A stretch of 64,000 nucleotides of DNA. It comes from Aselliscus stoliczkanus. Lineage: Eukaryota > Chordata > Mammalia > Chiroptera > Hipposideridae. The notes below the pieces were generated by a model that was given only the letters and a program-made list of their open reading frames with translations, was not told where the DNA came from and searched no databases. The stretch's first letter is position 1; each line of letters opens with the position of its first letter. Below are positions 1 to 8,383 of the stretch, piece after piece. The stretch covers positions 81,861,501-81,925,500 of the forward strand of contig CM066731.1 of the NCBI GenBank assembly GCA_033961575.1. Reading direction: 5' to 3'. The translations under genes were made by a program, and so were the position numbers.

Positions 1-236
1 AAGATATATTATCAATGAAGAAACAGGAATAGTACTTTATACTGTCTTTAATCTTAAGGACAGAAAAACCATGTGTTTAGGATGGTGTGACCTTAAGCGG
101 GGAATTATTTAATATATCATTATTTATAGTAAACTCTGTGGCTCTATAAAACAACAAGGACCATTCCCCCCTTGAGACACTTAGGTTACCACATAACATA
201 GTCACTGCTAAGTAAGTAATGCAACACAGTTCCTAC

Positions 237-306
237 CTGATCATCATCTTCTACTACCACCAGGGTTAATTTATTCTTCTTAAAATCCAACCTGGTTATC
301 TTGGGC
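237..306 (-). CDS. EPB41L5: EPB41L5 exon 11, residues 268-291
   Basis: This is a 70-nt exon reading (W)[20 protein letters not shown] then DDQ, F3-lobe strands. The acceptor is TGTTACAG and the donor GTAGGA, which is weaker than the others. It is the last exon in the window; the transcript continues left of base 1. Confidence 0.94.
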
Positions 307-935
307 CTGTAACAATATGAGAATAATGGCCAGATTTCAAATAAATGTCCTCTAAATTAAAAAAGAACAATTTGTTGTTACTTAAAGCATATTAATCATC
401 TAACTTCTGAATTGAACTTCTTCTGGTAAGAGAGCAAACATAACCTGCACAGTCCAACAAAAAAGCCTCCAATCTAAAAAAATAGTTAAGATAACAGGAA
501 AAAATAGCATTTCAAAAGCAATACCACTACGAAATTGATGCTGCACATTTACCAGGCATTGTGAATGTTAAGGGAAAAAAAAAAAGAAGAAATCCATATA
601 GACGTATATTTCACAGGCCCCCAACTATGGTATGAGATTCTCCAGGCCTAGTGTCAAAGCAGCAGCACAGGAAATGGATACAGGAAAGACTATAAAGCCT
701 TTTAAAATGCATAAAGGAAAATAAATTATTGATTACAGCCTTCAAACCTATTTTCTACAACAATTTTGGTTTGAGGAAATACACGATTAAAATTTTTTTT
801 TTTTAAACCTCACTTTGTGGCCCACTTTACAATTCTATCTCCCACCTATACTAAAATCCTAAACAACCTTCCACATTTGAACTCTGTGTTTCTAACTGTA
901 AATGTCAAAACAATGCAACTCTCACTAATTTTTTT

Positions 936-1037
936 TTTTTTTTGAGGGCATTGTCACTGGCCCTCATATGTGGGACCCGAATCGGGGCCGCTGGCTTCCT
1001 GAGACAGTGCTTAACCACTGTGCCACTCGGCCGGCCC
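936..1037 (-). mobile_element. Short tRNA-headed SINE (type A)
   Basis: This is a minus-oriented copy of the roughly 95-bp type A unit: a tRNA-like A box (consensus TGGCGCAGTGG), a B box (consensus GGTTCGGGTCC), then a CACTGCCCTC end and A tail. The tail appears as poly-T at 931-943. The target-site duplication (TSD) is CTCTCACTAATTTTT, seen on both sides. Confidence 0.9.
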
Positions 1038-1144
1038 CAGCTCTCACTAATTTTTAAATATAACTTACGTAAAACACTAAAAAAATAAGTAAATGATTTT
1101 AATAGGTGGAGGAGGGGAAAGATCAAGCACTTATTTAAGTGTCA

Positions 1145-1260
1145 CAAATACTTACATAATGCTTACTAAGTGTCAGGTACTCTTCTAAGTGTTTTACATG
1201 TATTGATTCAATTGATTCTCACAACAACCTTATGAAGTAGTATAAAAGATGCTTTCTTTA
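1145..1260 (+). repeat. MIR fragment
   Basis: The text TGTCAGGTACTCTTCTAAG, followed by GTTTTACATGTATTGATTCA and CTCACAACAACCTTATGAAG, is the diverged core of the ancient mammalian-wide MIR SINE (tRNA-derived, mobilised by L2). It is broken at its right by the next SINE. Confidence 0.75.
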
Positions 1261-1301
1261 TTTCTCTGCCTAGAGCATTTTCTGGCCATGAAGCATATTC
1301 C

Positions 1302-1420
1302 TTTTTTTTTGTTTGTTTGGGTTTTTTTTTGAGGACAGTGTCACTGGTCCTATGTGGAACCAGAACTGGGGCTGCTGGCTTCCCAAGCCAGCGCTTAACC
1401 ACCGCGCCACCCGGCCCCGC
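1302..1420 (-). mobile_element. Short tRNA-headed SINE (type A)
   Basis: This minus-oriented copy has a long T/G-interrupted tail. The TSD is ATGAAGCATATTCC at 1288-1301 and 1421-1434. It sits just after the MIR fragment. Confidence 0.92.
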
Positions 1421-1434
1421 ATGAAGCATATTCC

Positions 1435-2900
1435 ATCTGCCCACAGGGCACACTGGAAGTGTCAGAGAATTAACACTCAAGGACTGGGTAAATAAATACC
1501 CCAGCTCCCTCACCCACGAAGGGACCAATTATAAAGGTATTCCCCTCAAGTCTCTCTGAGAGTCCCTAGCAGGACACCTGGATGCAAAAACAAATGAAAT
1601 ACTATCTTCAATGTCTTAAGGGGAAATAATTTTCAACCAAAATTCCATTCTCAGCTCAATTATCAAGAAAGCATAAGAGAAGACTATACCATTTTAAGGC
1701 ATCCAAGGATTCAAATAATTTACCTCCTACCAGTTACTTGAGCTTATACACGTATGTGTGTGTAGTCGTATATAGAGACAGATCAAGAAAAAGAGAGCAG
1801 CACTGCATAATGAACTCTGAGAGGTGTTGGAACAGGGTGGCATGAGAGGAGAAGTCCTTCACAGCAGAACATCCAGAGACAGCTGGCACAGGACCACTAC
1901 CTAGAAGGGGAAGAGGGCAGGCAAGAGAAGTGCCAGGAGAGAGGGGAAAGAGACAGGGGTTTATGTGTCTAGACGATGGCATTCAGTAGCAAGGGGAGAG
2001 GCTCTGGGTCAGAGAGCTCTGAACGGTAGCAGTGGTTTGTAGTCCTTTATAGCTCCAAGATTTGTCTTATGTACAGCTAGCAGTTTGCAGTGGCATATGC
2101 AAACCAGACAGGTTCTAAACGGCTAAAAATATACTTACTGGGCTATATGTAAAGCAACTGGATGTGTAAGAATTGCAGTCTGGTGCTGGTGGGCTTTGAG
2201 CTAACAGCCCTGGCATGCTGTGGAAGAAGTAAACAACATAGGGGCCAATAGACAGGGGTCACCTTCAACCCACATATATAATACCAGTACAGTACTAAAG
2301 TCTGTACCAGTTGTGACACAGACAATAATATAAACACTATTTCCTGATTTCCAGCTTTTAGAACCAACCAGACAAAACCTGAACAGCTTAATTATGGTCA
2401 CAAAATGCAAGGTATCTATCCTTGATGTAAAAGTAAAACACAAATACAATTTCAAGTTTGGATGATAGAAGATGGGACACAGAAAGAGAAGCATAGCTTA
2501 AAAGGAGGGCTAAAAGTATTAATATTTTACACAATAAGGAAGAAGGAGTAAAGATTGTGGAACAAGAAATACTAAAAAACAGTAACATAATTATATGACA
2601 GGAATTAAGTGCCCATGTGAACATTTAATACATATAGAAACATATTTACATTAAAACATGTATTTTGAAATACATGTTTGTAATGGAAAATACAGATAGA
2701 AGAGTTTTAAAAGTTGCGTGTGGGGAGTGGAACTAAAGATGGGTAGGAGTGTGACCAGAGACAGTTCCAATTCATTTACAAGCTTTTCAGAACTATTTGA
2801 TTTCCAAATTCTATTTTATGTACTAACTTCATATAATGAAGTTATATGAAGTTTTCTACACATTAAAAAAACCAAAACAATAGATATTTTTGACACTAAC
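1435..2900. other. Intron 10 distal part, no recognised feature
   Basis: AT-rich intronic sequence without coding potential. The short open frames on the minus strand (about 1734-2624) have no domain motif and no splice context. I see no recent repeat. Confidence 0.6.
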
Positions 2901-2909
2901 TCTGCTTAC

Positions 2910-2998
2910 CAAAAAAATAAGCCAATTTTGGTCTCTCCTTCAAAAACAAGGACTCCTGTTGGGGTTAGTCCCAAGCTATAGTCATTTCCGTCTCTAGC
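2910..2998 (-). CDS. EPB41L5: EPB41L5 exon 10, residues 239-267 plus 2 nt
   Basis: This is an 89-nt exon reading [20 protein letters not shown] then GETKIGLFF(W), the first strands of the F3 (PH/PTB-like) lobe. The acceptor is AAATTAG and the donor GTAAGC. Glu replaces the Asp I recall at GDTKIG. Confidence 0.95.
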
Positions 2999-3516
2999 CT
3001 AATTTAAGGAAAGCAAAATGTATTAGCTTCATTTGCATTAAACAGGTTTCACATTTTCATGCAACTGTTTAATTTTATTTTTACATTGAATTATATTAAT
3101 TATATACAGGTAATATTCATATACAAGGTGTTTTTAACAATTACAGTATCCAAAATAACCTTCTCAGGGATACTCATGTATACAATTAGTTTGCAGAAAC
3201 ACTGTAGTGTTGAGGTATGTCTTTATTGAAAATTGAAAATAGTTATACTCCCACTACGAAGAAAGCTCTTTCTTTCCACATTCTTTCCATATTGTATCCA
3301 CCACTTAAATCAAAAATTAAGAAACAAACTGCCTTTCTGGGAAAATTTAGCTACTTAAATTAGATGTCAACTTGAAGTTATAACACTGCTTACCAAGTCG
3401 TCTAAAGTTACAAATTTTCAATTTTGCTTCCTAAATTATTTTAATTTTTAGAGCGCATACTCAGCTTACATAATATAAAATGATACAAATATGTGAAAAG
3501 TTAAAAAGTGGTTTAA

Positions 3517-3969
3517 GGGCCGGCCGAGTGGCGCATTGGTTAAGCGCTGGTTTTGGGATGCCAGCGGCCCCAGTTCGGATCCCACATGAGGGCCAGTGAC
3601 ACTGCCCTCTACAGCTAACAACAGCTCCACCTGGAGCTGAGCTGTGCGAGCCCCGGTGATGGTGTGGGCTGCAGCCCCTGCTGCAGTGGGCTGCCATAGG
3701 CTGCAGTGAGTGGCCCGCAGCCAGCGTGAGCGGCTGGCAGCCAAGTGTGAGCTGCCAATAGCTGCGGTGAGCGACATCCAGAGGCCAGCGACCGATCTGC
3801 CTCAGCCGGGAAGAGCGCAATGACGATACCAAAAGTGAAGCAACATCCTCCGCAACTAGACTGAAGAACAAAAAGCAGCAACTTGTCTGTTCCCCTTCCC
3901 CAATTCCCCAACGCTGTTCCCCTCCGCCAATTCCCCAATAAAATCTTTAAAAAAAAAAAAAAAAAAAAA
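3517..3969 (+). mobile_element. Long GC-rich tRNA-headed SINE (type B)
   Basis: A type A-like head is followed by a GC-rich body of about 350 bp (TACAGCTAACAACAGCTCCA ... GACTGAAGAACAAAAAG) and the 3' module CCCAATTCCCCAATAAAATC with a poly-A tail. The TSD is AAAAAGTGGTTTA on both sides. It is near full length and little diverged. Confidence 0.93.
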
Positions 3970-4175
3970 AAAGTGGTTTAAAAACTTAAAAAAAAACAAC
4001 TTAAAAAACAACCATACCGTTTTGGAGATTTTGATTGTTTCTCTTCTTTCTTATAATCAACATTTATGTGAGACTCACACATCTAAAGTACCCATTGCTA
4101 GCCAACGCAAACTCCATGGCATTTCTCATATTGACAAATTCCATAGTCACCTTGAATCTTGAAGGAATAAACTTT

Positions 4176-4279
4176 TTTTTTTTTTTAAGGGCAGTGTTAC
4201 TGGCCCTCATATGTGGGGCTGAACCAGGGCCGCTGGCTTCCTAAGCCAGCGCTTAACCACTGCGCCACTCTGCCGGCCC
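4176..4279 (-). mobile_element. Short tRNA-headed SINE (type A)
   Basis: This minus-oriented copy has TSD AGGAATAAACTTTT at 4163 and 4280. Its right edge lies only about 40 bp from EPB41L5 exon 9, just past the exon's donor in intron 9. Confidence 0.92.
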
Positions 4280-4320
4280 AGGAATAAACTTTTTCAAAAG
4301 CATCATAATACAGTGCTTAC

Positions 4321-4408
4321 CTTGACCACATGCATATCAACCCCATACATTTCTAGCCATTTGGCTTTATTCAGATAATTGGTTTCAGCTTGTGCTGGTG
4401 TCTGACCT
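4321..4408 (-). CDS. EPB41L5: EPB41L5 exon 9, residues 209-238
   Basis: This is an 88-nt exon reading (R)[19 protein letters not shown] then [10 protein letters not shown], closing in phase 0. The acceptor is ATTTCAG and the donor GTAAGC. It contains the FERM signature region (AExNYLxKAKxLExYGVD). It is separated from exon 8 by an intron of only 134 bp. Confidence 0.95.
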
Positions 4409-4542
4409 CTGAAATAAAACATAATAATTTTTAAAATAATATATGTAAAATGAATTCTATACCAAATATAGAAACAGAAGAAAACAAATATGAGATCACT
4501 ATCGTGGTGATGTTAAAGAAAGTGTGATCAAACGTTACGTAC

Positions 4543-4663
4543 CTGTATTCCTTCCATTTCTCAAAAATAGCCAGCTCCATCTCTTCAGTCTGAATGGGCA
4601 TGAACCTGAACTCAGACACAAGTTCAGGACTATGCTCAGCAAGATCATAGTCACCAAGTTCAG
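4543..4663 (-). CDS. EPB41L5: EPB41L5 exon 8, residues 169-208 plus 2 nt
   Basis: This is a 121-nt exon encoding (A)[20 protein letters not shown] then [19 protein letters not shown](R), the end of FERM F2. The acceptor is TTTGCAG and the donor GTACGT. Met replaces the Val that I recall in human at FRFVPIQ. This exon separates EPB41L5 from EPB41L4B, whose motif there differs. Confidence 0.95.
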
Positions 4664-4738
4664 CTGCAAACATTAACCAAATATAACTTTGTGAAACTTA
4701 TAAGTTTATTTTAAGAATCTTTCTTCAAAGCCAATTTT

Positions 4739-5613
4739 TTTAAAAATTAGTTTCACGTGTACAACACAATGCAATAGTTATACTCTTTACCCCCCAAAGT
4801 GACAACTCCCCTACCCCAGTTCGCCACCCCACTCCTCCCCCCCATACCATACATATCTATTACAGTTCCTTTGACTCCCTTCCACAGTATACTCAACATC
4901 CCATGACCATCTATATATATTCAGTTACAGTTGGCATACAATATTATACAACATCAGCTTCAGGTGTACAGTGCAGTGATCAAGCCTCTACTCCATCCAT
5001 GAAGTGGTCTCCCTAACAAGACATGTGACTATCTGACACGACACAAAATTTTTACATTATATTCCCCGAACTGTGTTTCATATCCCTGTGGCAATATTGT
5101 AGTTGTCTATTTACACTGTCTAGTCCCTTCCCCTTCTCCCTTATCCCCCCCACCCCCAACGAGCAACCCTCATTTTTCCTCTGTATTTGAGTCTGTTTAC
5201 TTTGCTCATTCATTCAGTTTTTCAGATTCCACATATAAGTGAGATCATATGGTACTTGTCTTTCTCCGACTGACTTATTTCACTTAACATAATAGTTTCT
5301 TCAGAACATTATCAATTACATTCCCAGAATTGCCCCCATATCCCTGCGGCAACATTGTAGTCACCCACTTAGGCTGTCCAAAACCTTCCCCCTCTCCCTC
5401 ATCCCCACTCCCTCTCAGCCAGTAACCATCAGTTTTTCCTTTATATCTGCTTGATATGACTTCAATCTTCTTAAATTTACTGAGACTTGTTTTGTGGCCT
5501 AACGTGGTCTATCTTGGAAAATGTCCCATGTGTACTTGAGAAGAATGTTTATTCTGTTTTTTCAGGGTGAAATGCTCTAAAAATATCAACGAAGTCCAGC
5601 TGGTCTAAAGGGT
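4739..5613 (-). mobile_element. RT-less L1-derived element, 3' part (3'UTR and ORF2 remnant)
   Basis: This is the minus-strand 3' half of the element whose 5' half is at 8384-10680; the two were split by the half-L1 insertion. 4739-5450 is the 3'UTR, containing two related blocks with CCACAGGGATATGAAA-type text in antisense. 5451-5613 is ORF2 endonuclease-region sequence. The junction at about 5450 joins ORF2 directly to 3'UTR, so the reverse transcriptase and everything after it are missing. The outer TSD is TCTTCAAAGCCAATTTT (4722-4738) against TCTCCAAAGCCAATTTT (10679-10695). The element therefore inserted as a complete unit. Confidence 0.85.
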
Positions 5614-6264
5614 CATTGAGAAAATGGCGCAATAGACAGACGCTGTGCTAACTGCCTCCCAGGATCACACCAAAATTACAAGAAAATTATACAGCATTCA
5701 ACCCTGGAGGTCCCCGGAACACTGGAGGAACAGAACCACTAAACGAAGAACTTAAAGAGGAGGCCACGTCGGGTCTGGTAGAATGGGCGGAGACGAGAGA
5801 GGGCAAGCCCCGTGAGGGAAGCCCCAGCCGTGGGAAGCTTGTCTGGTTGGGGGAGAGACCCTCCGGCCGCACCCCAAGCTCACCAGCCCAGAGCTCCTTT
5901 GCCGGGAAGAGGAGTTCTAAGATAGCCGGCAATAAATTAGTAAGGACTCTCTTTCCTCAGCTCGGTGAGGCTAAGAGCGGCTGGAGAATCAGTGGGGCCG
6001 GCACCCGGGCTTGCTCGCCGGTGAGAACTTACCTGGTTCCTGATGGAGGGAGTGGCTGTGTAAGCCGGGAGCCTGCAGGGACGGACTGAGCTGAGCACCT
6101 TTGGTGCAAAGGCTGGAGGTTTTTGGATTGTTGTTCCCGTGGTGCGGAGCTTGCACGCGAGTGGTGTAAGGAGGGCGCCATTTTGTCGGGCTTGGGCCCT
6201 CCCACGAAGGATCAGGTCCGAGACCTAATTGGTCTGGTGGAATTGGTAAGGTGTGTGCATGCGC

Positions 6265-6540
6265 ACGCCTGCAGCCTTGGATCCCCACCCTCTGCCTGGC
6301 TTATACTGCGTTGCCAGGGAAACACAGGGCAGTGCCCTCCGGCTCCTACGGCTGCTCACTGACACCCGGGAGTGCGCGAGCCGCCTCTGATCCCCACCCT
6401 CCACTCAGCTTGTGTTGTGTTGCCAGGGAAACGCCTAGTGGGAGTGACCCAGCTCCAACAGGCTGCTCACTGAGACACAGGAGCACGCAAGCCGCCTTGG
6501 GTCTCTGCTTTCCATACTCCGCTTGCAGAGTTGCCAGGCT
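6265..6540 (+). repeat. Tandem ~110-bp monomers in the half-L1 5'UTR
   Basis: Two and a half units repeat with a period of 109-111 bp. Each has GATCCCCACCCTC-like text, then GTTGCCAGGGAAAC (6310-6323; 6419-6432; partial GTTGCCAGG 6530-6538), then GGCTGCTCACTGA and a CGC-rich junction. The monomers lie upstream of ORF1, where L1 promoters reside. Confidence 0.75.
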
Positions 6541-6589
6541 GGTGATTGGTTGTCGGGCTGCTCGGCCTGATCTGCCAGCGGTTGATTGG
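6310..6589 (+). promoter_or_regulatory. RFX X-box-like and CCAAT elements in the half-L1 5'UTR
   Basis: GTTGCCAGGGAAAC matches the RFX X-box form (GTTGCC-N-GGAAAC) in two monomers, with a partial copy in a third. CCAAT boxes in inverted form (ATTGG) lie at 6228-6232, 6545-6549 and 6585-6589. The X-box/Y-box pairing resembles known RFX/NF-Y promoters. Binding is inferred, not shown. Confidence 0.5.
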
Positions 6590-6714
6590 GACGGGCTGAG
6601 ACTGCGAGTTCTCCTGGGAGTGTAGGGCCGTGAGCTGTGTGCCTGCGTGATCCTGCCAGGGCTCTCCTGGTGATCTATCTAATACATCAAAGCAATCCTA
6701 GAGCGACAGCCAGA

Positions 6715-7587
6715 ATGGGGAAACAAAGAAACATGTCACAAGTAAAAGATCAAAAGAAACCTCCAGAAATGGAACCAAATGAAACAGAGGGATCCAACCT
6801 TTCAGAGACACAGTTTAGAATACTGATGATAAGAATGTTTAAGGAACTTAGCGAGGACATAAAGAAAGATAGGGAAACCATAAAAAACAACCTGTTAGAA
6901 CTAAAGAATACAATAACTGAAATGAAGAACACACTCGAAGGAATCACCAGTAGAGCAGATGAAGCAGAGGAGCGGATCAGCGATTTGGAAGATAAAATAG
7001 CAGAACTCACCCAGTTGGCACAGCAAAAAGACCAAAGAATAAAAAACAATGAAAATAGTTTAAGAGCCCTATGGGACAAGGTGAAGCACAACCACCTTCG
7101 AATCATAGGGATACCAGAAGAAGAAGAGAAGAAGCAAGGGGTTGAAAAGGTATTTGAAAAAATAATGACTGAAAACTTCCCTACCCTGGTAAAGGAAATC
7201 AACATACATGCCCAGGAAGTGCAGAGGGTTCCAAACAAGCTGAACCCAAACAGGTCCACACCAAGACACATCATAGTTAAAATGGCAAAGGTTAAAGACA
7301 GAGACAGAATCCTAGAGGCTGCAAGAGAAAGACAGCAGGTTACATACAAAGGAACTCCTGTTAGACTAACAGCTGACTTGTCTACAGAAACTCTGCAGGC
7401 CAGAAGGGAGTGGCAGGAGATACTCAAAGTGACACAAAATAAAGGCCTACAACCAAGATTGCTCTATCCAGCACGGCTATCACTTAAAATTGAAGGAGAC
7501 ATAAAGAGCTTCTCAGAAAAGAATAAGCTTAAGGAATTCATTACCACCAAGCCAGCATTGCAAGAAATGTTAAAAGGACTTTTTTAA
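6715..7587 (+). CDS. L1-type ORF1p (half-L1), intact, 290 aa
   Basis: This is an RNA-binding nucleic-acid chaperone that trimerises and coats L1-type RNA in cytoplasmic particles. It begins MGKQRNMSQ. Residues about 35-122 form a coiled coil (heptads through SRADEAEERISDLEDKIAEL). Residues about 126-205 form the RRM (HNHLRIIGIPEEEEKK ... HIIVKMAKVKDRDRIL). The C-terminal domain follows, from about 206 to 285 (YKGTPVRLTADLSTETLQAR ... FITTKPALQEMLKGLF). There is no stop or frameshift. At 290 residues it is somewhat shorter than human ORF1p (338, as I recall). An in-frame ATG at 6637 would add 26 residues. I prefer the start at 6715 for the MGKQ-type N-terminus, but the extension is identical in the older copy. 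No ORF2 follows, so mobility would need L1 ORF2p in trans. Confidence 0.9.
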   Translation: MGKQRNMSQVKDQKKPPEMEPNETEGSNLSETQFRILMIRMFKELSEDIKKDRETIKNNLLELKNTITEMKNTLEGITSRADEAEERISDLEDKIAELTQLAQQKDQRIKNNENSLRALWDKVKHNHLRIIGIPEEEEKKQGVEKVFEKIMTENFPTLVKEINIHAQEVQRVPNKLNPNRSTPRHIIVKMAKVKDRDRILEAARERQQVTYKGTPVRLTADLSTETLQARREWQEILKVTQNKGLQPRLLYPARLSLKIEGDIKSFSEKNKLKEFITTKPALQEMLKGLF

Positions 7588-8370
7588 ACAAAAGAAAGGG
7601 GTAAACAAGCTAACCCAGAGAGACAATTTAAGAAGATTGACGTCATATCAAGCAAATATAAAGGAAAAACTGATGGTTGCTGGTTGGGAGGGAGTGGGGA
7701 AGAGGGAGAGGGGGAAGGTTTTGGACAGTGTATGTGGGACTACAATGTTGCCGCAGGGATATGGGGGCAGTTCTGGGAATGTAATTGATAATGTTGTGAA
7801 GAGACTATTATGTTGTGAGAAATAAGTCAGTCGGAGAAGGACAGGTACCATGTGATCTCACTTGTGTGTGGAGTCTGAAGAACTAAGTGAACGATCAAAG
7901 TAAACAGACTCGTAGATGTAGAGGAAAAACTGAGGGTTGCTAGCTGGGAGGGGGGTGGGGATGGGGGCGAAGGGGAAGGGATTAGACAGCATAAATAGAC
8001 AACTACAATATTGCCACAGGGATATGAAACAGAGTTCGAGGAATATAATAATGTTGTAAAAATGTTGTGGCGTGTCAGATAGTCACATGTCTTGTTAGGG
8101 AGACCACTTCATGGATGGAGTACAGGCTTGATCACTGCACTGTACACCTGAAGCTGATGTTGTATAGTATTGTATGCCAACTGCAACTGAATATGTGGGT
8201 GGTCACGGGATGTGGAGTATACTGTGGAGGGGAGTCAGGGGAGTTGTGATGGATATGTATGATATGGGGGGGAGTGGGGTGCGAACTGGGGGAGGGGGGT
8301 TTTCACTTTGGGGGGTAAAGAGTATAACTATTGTATTGTGTTGTACACCGAAAACTAATAAAATAAAATA
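7588..8370 (+). repeat. Half-L1 3'UTR with an internally duplicated G-rich unit
   Basis: Two related blocks start at about 7663 (GGAAAAACTGATGGTTGCTG) and 7921 (GGAAAAACTGAGGGTTGCTA). Each is followed by a G-rich run (GGGAGGGAGTGGGG; GGGAGGGGGGTGGGGATGGG), then CTACAATRTTGCC and a CAGGGATATG motif. A third G-rich stretch lies at 8262-8300. G-rich 3'UTR tracts are typical of L1 and could form G-quadruplexes. Confidence 0.7.
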
Positions 8371-8383
8371 AAATAAATAAAGG

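Larger units (their letters stand above)
5614..8383 (+). mobile_element. Half-L1 (HAL1-like) retrotransposon with intact ORF1 and no ORF2
   Basis: The 5'UTR runs from 5614 (GAGAAAATGGCGCAATAGAC) to 6714, ORF1 from 6715 to 7587 and the 3'UTR from 7588 to about 8370, ending in an AATAAAATAAAATAAA-type tail. The TSD AAAGGGTCATT occurs at 5602-5613 and at about 8380-8390, and the ORF2 text of the host element reads continuously across it. No endonuclease or reverse-transcriptase sequence is present beyond a short ORF2 scar (7624-7653). Half-L1 elements are a known class that must borrow L1 ORF2p to move. The intact ORF and clean TSD indicate a recent insertion. It lies antisense to EPB41L5 in intron 7. 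Confidence 0.88.

Noticed and set aside
3517..3600. True tRNA gene
   Set aside because: The A/B-box-like heads match tRNAs only partly, are followed by SINE bodies and flanked by TSDs, and lack a full cloverleaf.
6251..6625. 124-codon frame in the half-L1 5'UTR
   Set aside because: It covers the tandem monomers, whose ~110-bp period and GC content keep frames open. The older copy shows a similar chance frame on its strand.
6750..7427. 225-codon minus-strand frame
   Set aside because: Shadow of ORF1 on the opposite strand.
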